A DNA stretch of 64,000 nt from Streptomyces sp. Q6 (GTDB taxonomy: Bacteria > Actinomycetota > Actinomycetes > Streptomycetales > Streptomycetaceae): positions 1,426,001-1,490,000 of the forward strand of contig NZ_CP146022.1 in assembly GCF_036967205.1 (NCBI RefSeq), given 5' to 3'. Below are positions 51,726-59,482 of this stretch, piece after piece; within the stretch, counting starts at the first letter, position 1, and each line of letters begins with the position of its first letter. The translations under genes were made by a program, and so were the position numbers. A model generated the notes under the pieces. The model was not told the DNA's origin. It did not search any database and was given only the letters and a program-made list of their open reading frames with translations.

Positions 51726-51762
51726 CTGTGAGGCGTACGGGCCGGGGCCCCGGGAGGGTTCC

Positions 51763-52581
51763 TCAGACGGGGAGCACCGAGCCCTGGTACTTCTCCTCGA
51801 TGAACTTCCTGACCTCGGGTGATGTCAGGAGTTTCGCCAGCTTCCTGACCCGCGGGTCGTCCTCGTCGCCCTTCTTGACGGCGAGGACGTTGTTGTACGG
51901 GTTGTCCTTCACGGACTCCAGAAGGATGGCGTCCTTCTTGGGGCTCAGGCCCGCGTCGAGCGCGAAGTTGTTGTTGACGGCGGCGACGTCGACGTCGTCC
52001 AACGACCGCGGCAGCTGGGCCGCTTCGAGCTCCTTGAAGGTGAGGTGCTTCGGGTTCTTCACGACGTCCTTGGGTGTCGCGTTCACCCCCGCGCCCTTCT
52101 TGAGCTCGATCACGCCCTGGGAGGCGAGGAGTTCGAGCGCCCTCGCCTCGTTGGTCGCGTCGTTGGGCAGCGCGACGGTGGCGCCGTCCCGCAGCTTCGC
52201 GATGTCCTCGACCTTCTTGGAGTAGAAGCCGAGGGGCGGCAGGTAGACCTCCGTGACGGCGGTCAGCGTGGTGCCCTTGGACTTGTTGAAGTCCTTCAGG
52301 TACGGCGCGTGCTGGAAGAGGTTGGCGTCGAGCTCGCCCTGCTGGAGCGCGGTGTTCGGCAGGACGTAGTCCGTGAACTCCTTCACCTCCAGGTCGAGTC
52401 CGGCCTTCTTCGCCAGGTTCTTCTGTACGTACGCGAGGACTTCACCGGCCGGGGTCGGGGTGGCGCCGACGACGAGCTTGTCGCCACCGCCGCCCGCGTC
52501 GGCCTTCTCGGACCCGCAGGCCGTCAGGCCGAGCACGAGGGCTCCGGCGATGACGGCGGCGGGAATCGTGAACGTACGCAT
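51763..52581 (-). CDS. metQ: Methionine-binding lipoprotein MetQ, paralogue 1
   Basis: NlpA-family binding lipoprotein of 272 residues for the MetNI importer. Signal MRTFTIPAAVIAGALVLGLTAC with lipobox LTAC. Family blocks: TPTPAGEVLAYVQKNLAKKA, EFTDYVLPNTALQQGELDAN, LFQHAPYLKDFNKSKG and VALPNDATNEARALELLAS. Its ATG overlaps the stop of the upstream paralogue (TGATG), so the two are translationally coupled. The two chains are clearly homologous throughout but diverge in the ligand-side loops, so ligand preference may differ (L-Met, D-Met or related sulfur compounds). Confidence 0.93.
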   Translation of the reverse strand: MRTFTIPAAVIAGALVLGLTACGSEKADAGGGGDKLVVGATPTPAGEVLAYVQKNLAKKAGLDLEVKEFTDYVLPNTALQQGELDANLFQHAPYLKDFNKSKGTTLTAVTEVYLPPLGFYSKKVEDIAKLRDGATVALPNDATNEARALELLASQGVIELKKGAGVNATPKDVVKNPKHLTFKELEAAQLPRSLDDVDVAAVNNNFALDAGLSPKKDAILLESVKDNPYNNVLAVKKGDEDDPRVRKLAKLLTSPEVRKFIEEKYQGSVLPV

Positions 52582-53411
52582 CAGAACGACGGGAGGACGG
52601 AGCCGGCGTACTTGTCCTCGATGAACTTCTTCACCTGGGGCGACGTCAGGAGCTTCGCGAGCTTCTTCACGCGCGGGTCGCTCTCGTTGCCCGACTTCAC
52701 GGCGAGGACGTTGTTGTACGCGTTGTTCTTCGTGGACTCCAGGGCGAGGGCGTCCTTGGCCGGCTTGAGGTCGGCGCCCAGCGCGTAGTTGCCGTTGATG
52801 ACCGCGCCGTCGACGTCCTCGAGGGAGCGCGGGGTCTGGGCCGCCTCGACCTCCTTGAACGTCAGGTCCTTCGGGTTCTTCGCGATGTCCTGCGGGGTCG
52901 CGGTGGCCTCCGAGCCGGACTTGAGCGTGATGACGTCGTTCGCGGCGAGGAAGCGCAGCGCGCGGCTCTCGTTGTCGGCGTCGTTCGGAAGGGCGATGGT
53001 GCCGCCCTTCTTCAGGTCGGCGAGCTTCGTGACCTTCTTCGAGTAGAGGCCGAGCGGCTCCAGGTGGACGACGGCGACCGACTTGAGGTGCGTGCCCTTC
53101 TTCTTGTTGAAGTCCTCGAGGTAGGGCTGGGTCTGGAAGTAGTTGGCGTCGACGGACCCGTCCTCGGTCGCCGTGTTCGGCGTGACGTAGTCGGTGAACT
53201 CCTTGACCTCGAGGTTGAGGCCTTCCTTCTTCGCCAGGTTCTTCTTGATGTAGTCGAGGATCTCGGCGTGGGGCACGGCGGTCGCGGCGACGACCAGCGT
53301 GTCGGACGCCTTGGCCTTGGTGTCGCCCTTGTCGGAGCCGCAGGCGGTGAGTCCCAGGGTGAGGGCGCCGGTGGCGAGGACAGCTGCGGTGATCTTGGTG
53401 GTGTTACGCAC
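52581..53411 (-). CDS. metQ: Methionine-binding lipoprotein MetQ, paralogue 2
   Basis: Second NlpA-family binding protein, 276 residues. Signal with lipobox in ALTLGLTACGSDKG. Blocks parallel to paralogue 1: TAVPHAEILDYIKKNLAKKE, EFTDYVTPNTATEDGSVDAN, YFQTQPYLEDFNKKKG and IALPNDADNESRALRFLAAN. GTG 53411 opens the frame. It is placed between metI and paralogue 1, 59 bp after metI. Tandem duplication of the receptor for one importer. Confidence 0.93.
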   Translation of the reverse strand: MRNTTKITAAVLATGALTLGLTACGSDKGDTKAKASDTLVVAATAVPHAEILDYIKKNLAKKEGLNLEVKEFTDYVTPNTATEDGSVDANYFQTQPYLEDFNKKKGTHLKSVAVVHLEPLGLYSKKVTKLADLKKGGTIALPNDADNESRALRFLAANDVITLKSGSEATATPQDIAKNPKDLTFKEVEAAQTPRSLEDVDGAVINGNYALGADLKPAKDALALESTKNNAYNNVLAVKSGNESDPRVKKLAKLLTSPQVKKFIEDKYAGSVLPSF

Positions 53412-53470
53412 GAAAAGTGCCTTTCTCCATGGGTGGTGCAACCCGCCGGGTGAGGCGGGGAGTCTGGGGG

Positions 53471-54205
53471 TCAGCGGGTCTTGGCGGGGGCGGCCACGGA
53501 GGGCCGTCCGGCGAAGAGGTTGAAGCGGAACGGTTCGCCGCCCTTGCCGGCGCGGCGGTGCAGGACGCGGGCGCCGCTGTCTCCGGCGAGCTGGATGATC
53601 GCGATGGCGACGGCGAGGATCGCGACGATGATCCACATCAGCTCGGTCTCGAACCGCTGGTAGCCGTAGCGGATCGCGAGGTCGCCGAGGCCGCCCGCGC
53701 CGACCGTGCCGGCCATCGCGGAGTAGCCGATGATCGCGATGATCGTCGTGGTGGTCGCCGAGATCAGCGACGGCAGCGACTCGGGCACGAGGACCTTGCG
53801 GACCACGGTCCAGGTGTTGCCGCCCATCGCCTGCACGGCCTCGATCAGACCGCCGTCGACCTCACGCACGGACGTCTCGACGAGCCGCGCGAAGAACGGG
53901 ATGGCGCCGATGGCGAGCGGCACGATGGCGGCCTCACGGCCGATGGTGGTGCCGACGATCAAGCGCGTGAAGCTCATCAGGGCGACCATGAGGATCAGGA
54001 AGGGCATCGAGCGGACGATGTTCACGATCTGTCCGATGACCTTGTTGGCCACGCTGTTCTGGAGCATCCCGCCGCGGTCGCTGAGGACCAGGAGGATGCC
54101 GAGCGGCAGACCGCCGACGACGGCGATCAGCGTGGACCAGCCGACCATGTAGAGGGTGTCCCAACACGCCTGGGACAGCAGCGGCTCCATCTCCGACCAG
54201 GTCAC
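53471..54205 (-). CDS. metI: Methionine ABC transporter permease MetI
   Basis: Membrane subunit of the methionine importer, 244 residues, five to six helices. Conserved blocks: GLPLGILLVLSDRGGM, IVNIVRSMPFLILMVALMSF, then the coupling region VDGGLIEAVQAMGGNTWTVV and LVPESLPSLISATTTTIIAI. GYSAMAGTVGAGGLGDLAIRYGYQRFET is the MetI hallmark. The GTG start overlaps the metN stop (GTGA). A C-terminal extension of about 25 residues (HRRAGKGGEPFRFNLFAGRP) is longer than in Escherichia coli. Confidence 0.95.
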   Translation of the reverse strand: MTWSEMEPLLSQACWDTLYMVGWSTLIAVVGGLPLGILLVLSDRGGMLQNSVANKVIGQIVNIVRSMPFLILMVALMSFTRLIVGTTIGREAAIVPLAIGAIPFFARLVETSVREVDGGLIEAVQAMGGNTWTVVRKVLVPESLPSLISATTTTIIAIIGYSAMAGTVGAGGLGDLAIRYGYQRFETELMWIIVAILAVAIAIIQLAGDSGARVLHRRAGKGGEPFRFNLFAGRPSVAAPAKTR

Positions 54206-55239
54206 TGGGTGACACCTTCCTTCAGCAGTGCGGGCTCCTGGCCCTGGATCTCGACCTGGAGGCCCTGCTCGCGCAGGAATCCGATCGGGACGACGTTCTC
54301 CTCGTAGCGGCCGGGCAGTTCGATGCGCATGCGGCCGACCTGCTTGCCCGCGACGGTGTCCATCGCGGCGCCGAGGATCGAGATGTCGATGTTGTACGTG
54401 CGCGAGAGCTGCGAGATGACCGGCTGGGTCGTCGACTCACCGTGGAAGGTGACGTCGATGACGGTGCGGTCGGCGCCGGAGGCGTCGCCGCTGACCGGGA
54501 AGAGCGCGGCGGCGAGTTCGGAGCCCGGCGTCGCGAGGAGCTCGCTGACGGTGCCGGACTCCACGATCCGCCCGCGCTCCATGAGGGCGGCGGAGTCGCA
54601 GACGGTCTTGACGACGTCCATCTCGTGCGTGATGAGCAGGACGGTCAGGCCGAGCTGCTGGTTGAGGTCGCGCAGGAGCTGGAGGATCGAGCGGGTGGTC
54701 TCCGGATCGAGGGCGCTGGTGGCCTCGTCGGAGAGCAGTACCTTCGGGTCGCCGGCGAGCGCGCGGGCGATGCCGACGCGCTGCTTCTGGCCGCCGGAGA
54801 GCTGGGCCGGGTAGGACTTCGCCTTGTCGGCGAGGCCGACGAGGTCGAGGAGTTCCAGCGCCTTGGCGGAACGTTCCTTCCCCGACTTGCCGAGGATTTC
54901 GAGCGGCAGCTCGATGTTGTCCTGGACGGTGCGCGAGGACAACAGGTTGAAGTGCTGGAAGACCATGCCGATCCGGCTGCGCGCCTCGCGCAGTTCCTTG
55001 CCGGCGCGCGGTCCGCGCCCGACGAGGGCGGTGAGGTCCTGACCGGCGACGGTCACGGAGCCCGCGGTGGGGCGTTCGAGCAGGTTGACGCAGCGGATCA
55101 GCGAGGACTTGCCGGCGCCGGACTGGCCGATGACGCCGTACACCTCGCCTTCGCGCACGTGCAGATCGACGCCGTCGAGGGCGGTGACCTCGCGGCCGCG
55201 CGAGCGGTAGACCTTGGTGAGGCCCTGAGTGGTGATCAC
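54202..55239 (-). CDS. metN: Methionine ABC transporter ATPase MetN
   Basis: ATPase of the importer, about 345 residues. Walker A GQSGAGKSSLIR, Q-loop MVFQHFNLLSSRTV, signature LSGGQKQRVGIARALA, Walker B VLLSDEATSALD, switch His in LITHEMDVVKTVC. The C-terminal NIL regulatory domain starts near residue 265 (VIDVTFHGESTTQPVISQLS); this domain binds methionine and inhibits transport in the known family. GTG 55239 (MITTQGLTKVY) gives the usual N-terminus with GGAA upstream; GTG 55254 would add five residues. First gene of metN-metI-metQ2-metQ1. Confidence 0.95.
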   Translation of the reverse strand: MITTQGLTKVYRSRGREVTALDGVDLHVREGEVYGVIGQSGAGKSSLIRCVNLLERPTAGSVTVAGQDLTALVGRGPRAGKELREARSRIGMVFQHFNLLSSRTVQDNIELPLEILGKSGKERSAKALELLDLVGLADKAKSYPAQLSGGQKQRVGIARALAGDPKVLLSDEATSALDPETTRSILQLLRDLNQQLGLTVLLITHEMDVVKTVCDSAALMERGRIVESGTVSELLATPGSELAAALFPVSGDASGADRTVIDVTFHGESTTQPVISQLSRTYNIDISILGAAMDTVAGKQVGRMRIELPGRYEENVVPIGFLREQGLQVEIQGQEPALLKEGVTQ

Positions 55240-55479
55240 TGGGGTTTCCGTCACTGTCGAGTGCCGGGCACGGGTGGCGCCGGGCACGGGGCAAACATTT
55301 CGGGAACTTGGGGGAGTTTCCGGGCGCGCGCCAGGCTCTCGCGGCCGACGGTGGTCGGCACAGGAGTCAGTACTGGAATGGAGGATCAGTACGGAGAAGC
55401 TGTGCGCGGGGCAGACCCGGTCACGTAGTCGAGCTGTTTCTCCCTGCGGAGTCACTCCCTACGGAACAGGGCGCGCGGG

Positions 55480-55499
55480 TCTCGCTTCGGGGCGCGAGA
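55480..55499. promoter_or_regulatory. Hairpin in the metN leader after the Cys/Met-rich frame
   Basis: TCTCGC/GCGAGA stem with an 8-base loop, 20 bases after the leader stop. Weaker inverted pairs follow (GTACTG...CAGTAC near 55365-55390). The 280-base leader to metN is therefore able to fold; no SAM-riboswitch core was recognised. Confidence 0.35.
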
Positions 55500-55518
55500 A
55501 CAGGCGTGGTGGGGGCCC

Positions 55519-55605
55519 TCAGAAGGCGCACATTCGACACATACAACGAGCACCGGGCGTCATCGTCGCCTCGGTCGCAAGGGTGCGGCTGCTCGTCGTG
55601 GTCAT
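55519..55605 (-). CDS. Candidate leader peptide with Cys-Met-Cys-Arg-Met-Cys end
   Basis: A 28-codon frame, M-TTTSSRTLATEATMTPGAR then CMCRMCAF, ending in TGA 279 bases upstream of metN. A -10-like TTTACT (55613-55618, minus) lies 7 bases upstream of the ATG, so the message would be leaderless. Three of the last eight codons are Cys and two are Met; both residues are rare in this proteome. Short leaderless cysteine-rich frames act as cysteine-responsive attenuators upstream of sulfur genes in mycobacteria. Here the frame precedes a methionine importer and could sense charging of tRNA-Cys, tRNA-Met or both. Translation is not shown. Confidence 0.6.
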   Translation of the reverse strand: MTTTSSRTLATEATMTPGARCMCRMCAF

Positions 55606-55612
55606 GCGGGAA

Positions 55613-55618
55613 AGTAAA
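55613..55618 (-). promoter_or_regulatory. -10-like element TTTACT of the met leader transcript
   Basis: TTTACT followed by 7 bases and ATG. The -35 region (GTGGTC at 17 bp spacing) is weak. Confidence 0.4.
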
Positions 55619-55645
55619 GCAGACGTGAGGACGTGGACCACCCTC

Positions 55646-55666
55646 CCTGTCCGAATAGCGGACAGG
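55646..55666. terminator. Hairpin between the HAD remnant and the met leader
   Basis: Perfect 8-bp stem CCTGTCCG/CGGACAGG with a 5-base loop, 23 bases past the HAD-remnant stop. It insulates the met leader from upstream transcription, or could be an operator since it lies near the leader's -35 region. Confidence 0.6.
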
Positions 55667-55688
55667 CGTGGGCGTCCGGCGCGGCACG

Positions 55689-55949
55689 TCAGGGGGTGGC
55701 GGTGAACTCCACGCCGACCTCCGTGGCCAGTGCGGACACGGCCGACAGGTCCTTCACCACGACGCCCGCGGAGAGCTCGCGGGCCTCGCGCGTTGTGGCC
55801 AAGGCCACGATCGTCATGCCTCCGGCGCGGCTCGCGGCGCGTCCTCGGCGACGACGCGGCGGGCGGGATCCACGCCGAGCTTCTCGGCGGCGGGGCGGCC
55901 GTGCGGCTCGACCTTTCGCGAACGCCTCGGCGGTGATCCCGTACTCCTG
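55689..55949 (-). pseudogene. Decayed HAD-family phosphatase (3' remnant)
   Basis: Conserved HAD pieces can be read only by switching frames: YGITAEAFAKG (about 55918-55949), then in another frame PHGRPAAEKLGVDPARRVVAEDAP, then back to MTIVALATTREARELSAGVV and VKDLSAVSALATEVGVEF to the stop at 55689. The order matches motif III-IV of sugar-phosphatase HAD proteins (GKP-PEP, LGVDP, VEDAPAG, VKDLSAV). The 5' two thirds are missing; the next gene begins 64 bp away. At least two frameshifts are needed, so sequencing error alone is unlikely. Confidence 0.65.
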
Positions 55950-56000
55950 CACGGAGGGGGTCCGCCCGGGGGCGAGCGCATCGGGCCTTTTGGCCCGTAA

Positions 56001-56013
56001 TAGGCTCACGGCC
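56001..56013 (+). promoter_or_regulatory. -10 element of a leaderless transcript (56014 gene)
   Basis: TAGGCT (56001-56006), then CACGGCC and ATG. The transcript should begin at the start codon. Confidence 0.45.
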
Positions 56014-56373
56014 ATGCTTGATGCCCTGACCCTGGTGACGGGTCTCGCCGCGCTCGCGCTCGCCGCGTGGTGCGGCTTCGCCGCCTCCCGTGACCAGCCG
56101 ACCAAGGACTGGCACTTCATCGGCATGGCCGTGGTATCCGTACTCGCGCTCGCGCAGCTCGTGGTCGGGATCGTGCAGCTCGCGCGGGGCGAGAAGCCGG
56201 AGCAGGGCACGACGATCTTCGTCGCGTATCTGATCGGGGCGTTCGCGTGCGTCCCGGCGGCGGGGTTCATGTCGCTGGCCGAGCGCACCCGCTGGGGTTC
56301 GGTGACGGTCGCCGCGGGCGGAATCGTCCTGGCCGTTCTCGAAGTGCGGCTCTACGACATCTGGGGAGGATGA
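56014..56373 (+). CDS. Small integral membrane protein, four helices
   Basis: The 119-residue hydrophobic protein is not assigned to a family. Four membrane segments: LDALTLVTGLAALALAAWCGFA, FIGMAVVSVLALAQLVVGIVQL, FVAYLIGAFACVPAAGFMSL and VTVAAGGIVLAVLEVRLYDI, with short charged loops (SRDQPTKDWH, RGEKPEQGTT). ATG 56014 has no ribosome site and follows a -10 by 7 bases, so leaderless expression is likely. It is separated by one base from the next membrane gene and probably works with it. Confidence 0.82.
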   Translation: MLDALTLVTGLAALALAAWCGFAASRDQPTKDWHFIGMAVVSVLALAQLVVGIVQLARGEKPEQGTTIFVAYLIGAFACVPAAGFMSLAERTRWGSVTVAAGGIVLAVLEVRLYDIWGG

Positions 56374-56374
56374 G

Positions 56375-56821
56375 GTGGCTGTGACCTCTTCGGAGCGTTC
56401 CGGCAAGCGTCAGCGGCTGATCGGCGGGCCGGGCATCGTGCTCGTGTGGCTCTACGGGGTGATGGTCGTCGGAGCCGTGTCGCGGTCCGTCTTCCAGATC
56501 TCCACGGAGTTCGACAAGGCGCCGCTCGCCTACTCGCTGTCGGCGGTGGCGGGGCTCGTCTACTGCTTCATCACGTACTCGCTGGTCCGCGGCGGGGACT
56601 CGGCGCGGCGGGCCGCCTTCGTGTGCTGCGCCCTGGAGTTGGCGGGGGTGCTGATCGTCGGCGCGTGGACGGTCGTGGACCCGTCGGCGTTCCCGGACCA
56701 GACCGTGTGGTCGGACTTCGGGATGGAGTACCTGTTCATCCCGGTGCTGCTGCCGCTCACCGCCATGTACTGGCTGCGCAAGGGCGTGCTGCGACAGCAG
56801 CAGCCGGAATCCGCGAACTGA
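56375..56821 (+). CDS. Integral membrane protein paired with the 56014 gene
   Basis: The 148-residue product also has four helices (GIVLVWLYGVMVVGAVSRSV, LAYSLSAVAGLVYCFITYSLV, AAFVCCALELAGVLIVGAWTV, YLFIPVLLPLTAMYWLRKGV). GTG 56375 follows the upstream stop almost directly with a GGGGAGGATGAG ribosome site. The pair of four-helix proteins is typical of conserved actinomycete operons of unknown role. Alternative GTG at 56381. Confidence 0.82.
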   Translation: MAVTSSERSGKRQRLIGGPGIVLVWLYGVMVVGAVSRSVFQISTEFDKAPLAYSLSAVAGLVYCFITYSLVRGGDSARRAAFVCCALELAGVLIVGAWTVVDPSAFPDQTVWSDFGMEYLFIPVLLPLTAMYWLRKGVLRQQQPESAN

Positions 56822-56857
56822 CGGGTCCCGCGGGCAGGCGCGACGTTCGGCCTACGC

Positions 56858-57361
56858 CTAGGCGCTCGTGGCGAAGGCTCCTGCCTCCGCGTCCTTGGCC
56901 AGGGTCACCAGTGTCAGCCGGTCGTCGACCCGCTGCTGGGAGACCTGCGCGTAGCCGTGTTTGCGGTACAGGCGCAGGTTGTGCTCGCTGCGGTGGCCCG
57001 TGAAGAGCTGGTAGCGCTTGGCGGTGCCCGGACCGGCGAGGTCGGACTCGATGGCCGCCAGGAGGCGGCCGCCCAGGCCGTGGCGCTGCATGCGCGGGTG
57101 CACGATGAGTTTGTTGATGCGGGCGGTGCCGTCGGCGTCGACCGTGCCGCGCACCGACGCGACCACTTCGTCGCCGAGACGCGCCACCAGCACGCTGCCC
57201 CTGGCCAGTTCGGCCCTGACCGAGTCGAGGGACTGGGTCAGCGGCTCGATCGAGTAGTCCCCGTAGAGCTGGGCCTCGCTCTGGTAGCAGAGGTACTGCA
57301 GTTTGAGGATCTGCTCGGCATCCGCTTCGGTCGCCGCAGAGATGGTCACGCTCATGCCCAT
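56858..57361 (-). CDS. GNAT acetyltransferase
   Basis: The 167-residue acetyltransferase begins VTISAATEADAEQILKLQYL and has motif A INKLIVHPRMQRHGLGGRLLAA. It ends with EHNLRLYRKHGYAQVSQQRV. Substrate unknown; the sequence resembles small-molecule or peptide acetyltransferases. ATG 57361 with GGGAGG about 9 bases upstream; ATG 57355 is an alternative. It follows the sigma-factor gene by 40 bp in the same direction, so the two may share a transcript. Confidence 0.9.
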   Translation of the reverse strand: MGMSVTISAATEADAEQILKLQYLCYQSEAQLYGDYSIEPLTQSLDSVRAELARGSVLVARLGDEVVASVRGTVDADGTARINKLIVHPRMQRHGLGGRLLAAIESDLAGPGTAKRYQLFTGHRSEHNLRLYRKHGYAQVSQQRVDDRLTLVTLAKDAEAGAFATSA

Positions 57362-57401
57362 GTGTGCATGCCTCCCGCTCACCTGTCCCGCCGGTTGTCC
57401 C

Positions 57402-57920
57402 TCACCCTTTTCCCCGACGGACCGGCGGCGCAACCTCGGCGGCCATGATTCTGCGCAGGCATCCCAGACATCTGGAACGTTCTGGCCCAAGACTGCCCTG
57501 TGACATACCCAACTCGCCCGCGATCTCGCGGTAGGTGAGGTCCTTCGGGGACAGGAGCGCGCCGATGAGGCGGGGACAGCGTCCCGGGAGGCGGCGGACG
57601 GCGGCGTGCAGCGCCCGGGTCCGTTCCCGGGCCAGGGTGCGGTGCTCGGGGTCCGTCTCGGTGGTGTCGGCGGCGGGTTCGGTGGCGTACGGCATCTCGC
57701 GGCGGGTCGTGCCGCGCCGGCGGCGGGCCTCCGAGCGGACAGTCGCCGTGAGCCAGGCGGCCGGGTCGGGCGGCGGGCCGTCGGCGCCGAGGCGCTCCAG
57801 CAGGCGCAGCCAGACGGTCTGTTCGAGGTCGCCGGCCTCGTCGGCGGAGGCGGGGAGCTCGGCGCGGACCTCCGCGGCGAGCAGCGGGCGCAGGGTCGCG
57901 ATCACCGTGTCGTACGTCAT
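57402..57920 (-). CDS. ECF-type RNA polymerase sigma factor
   Basis: The 172-residue sigma-70-family protein has region 2 as ADEAGDLEQTVWLRLLERLG and AAWLTATVRSEARRRRGTTR. Region 4 is LPGRCPRLIGALLSPKDLTY then REIAGELGMSQGSLGPERSR and CLGCLRRIM (helix-turn-helix for the -35). It lacks regions 1 and 3, as ECF factors do. No anti-sigma gene is adjacent; the C-terminal CxxC may be a redox- or zinc-sensitive site but this is speculation. It lies between the glpQ and GNAT genes on the same strand. Confidence 0.85.
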   Translation of the reverse strand: MTYDTVIATLRPLLAAEVRAELPASADEAGDLEQTVWLRLLERLGADGPPPDPAAWLTATVRSEARRRRGTTRREMPYATEPAADTTETDPEHRTLARERTRALHAAVRRLPGRCPRLIGALLSPKDLTYREIAGELGMSQGSLGPERSRCLGCLRRIMAAEVAPPVRRGKG

Positions 57921-57935
57921 GCCGGGCGGGACGCC

Positions 57936-57965
57936 GCCGCCCCGGCGGGTGGTTGCCGGGGCGGC
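57936..57965. terminator. Terminator after glpQ
   Basis: Perfect 11-bp stem GCCGCCCCGGC/complement with an 8-base loop, 30 bases past the glpQ stop and 15 bases before the sigma-factor start. Confidence 0.7.
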
Positions 57966-57994
57966 CGCGTGTCACTCCAACCGGCGCTCGTGGA

Positions 57995-59194
57995 TCAGCC
58001 GTTGACGAAGTCCTCGCGGGCCAGCAGCGCGGTGTCGCAGTTGTCCGAGAAGATCCCGTCGATCCCGGTGGCGTAGTAGGTCTTGAAGGCGCCGAACGCG
58101 TCGCCGTAGGCGTTCGGGTCCGTGCCCTTCTTGAAGTCGGCGGGCAGGAAGGTGTTCTCGTTGCGCATCGTGTACGGGTGCAGGATCAGCCCGGCGTCGT
58201 GCGCGTCCGCGACGAGCGTCGTGGGCTGGAGCAGCTTGCCTGTCGAGTCCTTCGGGATGATCAGGTCCAGGGTCGGTCCGATGCCCTGCGCGTACGTCGC
58301 GATCTCGGCGAGGCCCTTGGGCGTGATCAGGTCGGCGACGGTGCGCGGGTCGCCGAGGTCGACGAAGTCCGCGGGCCGGGAGGCCGCCGTGGAGAGCAGG
58401 ACGGCGAGGGGATTGCCGACGAGCTTGTCGAGGCGCTGGATGCTCGTCGGCTCGAAGGACTGGATGATGACGGGCGAGTTCTTCTTGTCGAGGCCGTGCG
58501 CGCGCAGGATCTTCGCGAGGCGCTCCTCGACGCCGAGGCCGAGCTTGCGGAAGTAGGTGGGGTGCTTGACTTCCGGGTAGATCCACACCTCGCGGCCGCA
58601 CTTCCTGCTCTGCTCGGCGCGCCACTCCAGGACTTCCTCGAAGGTGGGGATCTCCCAGCGGCCGTCGTAGATCGTGTTGCGCTGGCGGGTCGCCGGGATG
58701 CGCTCCTTGGCGCGCAGCGTCTTCAGTTCGGCGAGCGTGAAGTCCTCGGTGAACCAGCCGGTCGTGGAGACGCCGTCGAGGATCTTCGTGGTCCTGCGGG
58801 ACGCGAACTCGGGGTGCGCGGACACGTCCGTGGTGCCGCCGATTTCCGGCTCGTGACGGCATACGAGGTGGCCGTCCTTGGTCGGGACGAGGTCACCGGC
58901 CTCGATGACGTGGGCGCCCATGTCCAGCGCCAGTTGGTACGAGCCCAGGGTGTGCTCGGGCCGGTAGCCGCTGGCGCCGCGGTGGCCGATGACCGTCGGC
59001 ACGGGCAGGGCCTTGTATCCCTTGCCGTTCGCGGAGTGATTCGTACCACTGTCGCGGTCGGCGGCTCTCGCCGTTCCCGGCGCGGCGAGGGCGGCAGCGC
59101 CCGCGCCCAGGACCGCGGCGCCGAGCAGCGAACGCCGGCCCACTCCCCCGCCGGCCTGCGACTCCTGTGCCTGTTGTGACTTCTTGTTGCCCAT
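57995..59194 (-). CDS. glpQ1: Secreted glycerophosphodiester phosphodiesterase (GlpQ1-like)
   Basis: The 399-residue Tat-exported enzyme hydrolyses deacylated phospholipids to glycerol 3-phosphate. Signal: GVGRRSLLGAAVLGAGAAAL and a cleavage-like APGTARA. Catalytic GDPD motif HRGASGYRPEHTLGSYQLAL is intact, as are VPTKDGHLVCRHEPEIGGTT and YPEVKHPTYFRKLGLG. ATG 59194 has GGGAGG upstream. Streptomyces glpQ genes are activated under phosphate limitation by PhoP; candidate PHO boxes lie 156-193 bp upstream of this start. Confidence 0.92.
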   Translation of the reverse strand: MGNKKSQQAQESQAGGGVGRRSLLGAAVLGAGAAALAAPGTARAADRDSGTNHSANGKGYKALPVPTVIGHRGASGYRPEHTLGSYQLALDMGAHVIEAGDLVPTKDGHLVCRHEPEIGGTTDVSAHPEFASRRTTKILDGVSTTGWFTEDFTLAELKTLRAKERIPATRQRNTIYDGRWEIPTFEEVLEWRAEQSRKCGREVWIYPEVKHPTYFRKLGLGVEERLAKILRAHGLDKKNSPVIIQSFEPTSIQRLDKLVGNPLAVLLSTAASRPADFVDLGDPRTVADLITPKGLAEIATYAQGIGPTLDLIIPKDSTGKLLQPTTLVADAHDAGLILHPYTMRNENTFLPADFKKGTDPNAYGDAFGAFKTYYATGIDGIFSDNCDTALLAREDFVNG

Positions 59195-59349
59195 GAAGCA
59201 CTCCTCCCGCCCAGTACTGCCTTGCACCTGTCAAAGCGGGACCGATGGTAGGTGGGCGGGAGTGACGAACGGGAGACCTCGGACAGAACGTCAGGGTGCG
59301 GCGCGGTGACTCCTGGGGGACGTGAGCCCATGAACGGGGCGCGACGTCC

Positions 59350-59387
59350 GGTGAACTCTGTCAACTCTGCGTATCCAGTCGGTGAAC
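59350..59387 (-). promoter_or_regulatory. PHO-box-like elements upstream of glpQ
   Basis: On the minus strand GTTCACC (59381-59387), GTTGACA (59359-59365, exactly 22 bases on) and GTTCACC (59350-59356). PhoP boxes are 11-nt direct repeats opening GTTCACC; 22 bases is two units. The third is off register (9 bases). Confidence 0.45.
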
Positions 59388-59482
59388 CCGATGTGCAAGG
59401 GGTACCCGCCCGCGAGTATCGTCCTCACCTGCACAGACCCCGCACCTCTTCTCTGTCCATTCCTTGAAAACCGGAGGGCCCG

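Noticed and set aside
55239-55518. SAM riboswitch (SAM-IV or SAM-I type) in the metN leader
   Set aside because: Expected because actinomycete sulfur genes often carry SAM-IV, but no conserved core such as the GAAACC/GGCAACC elements is readable on the minus strand.
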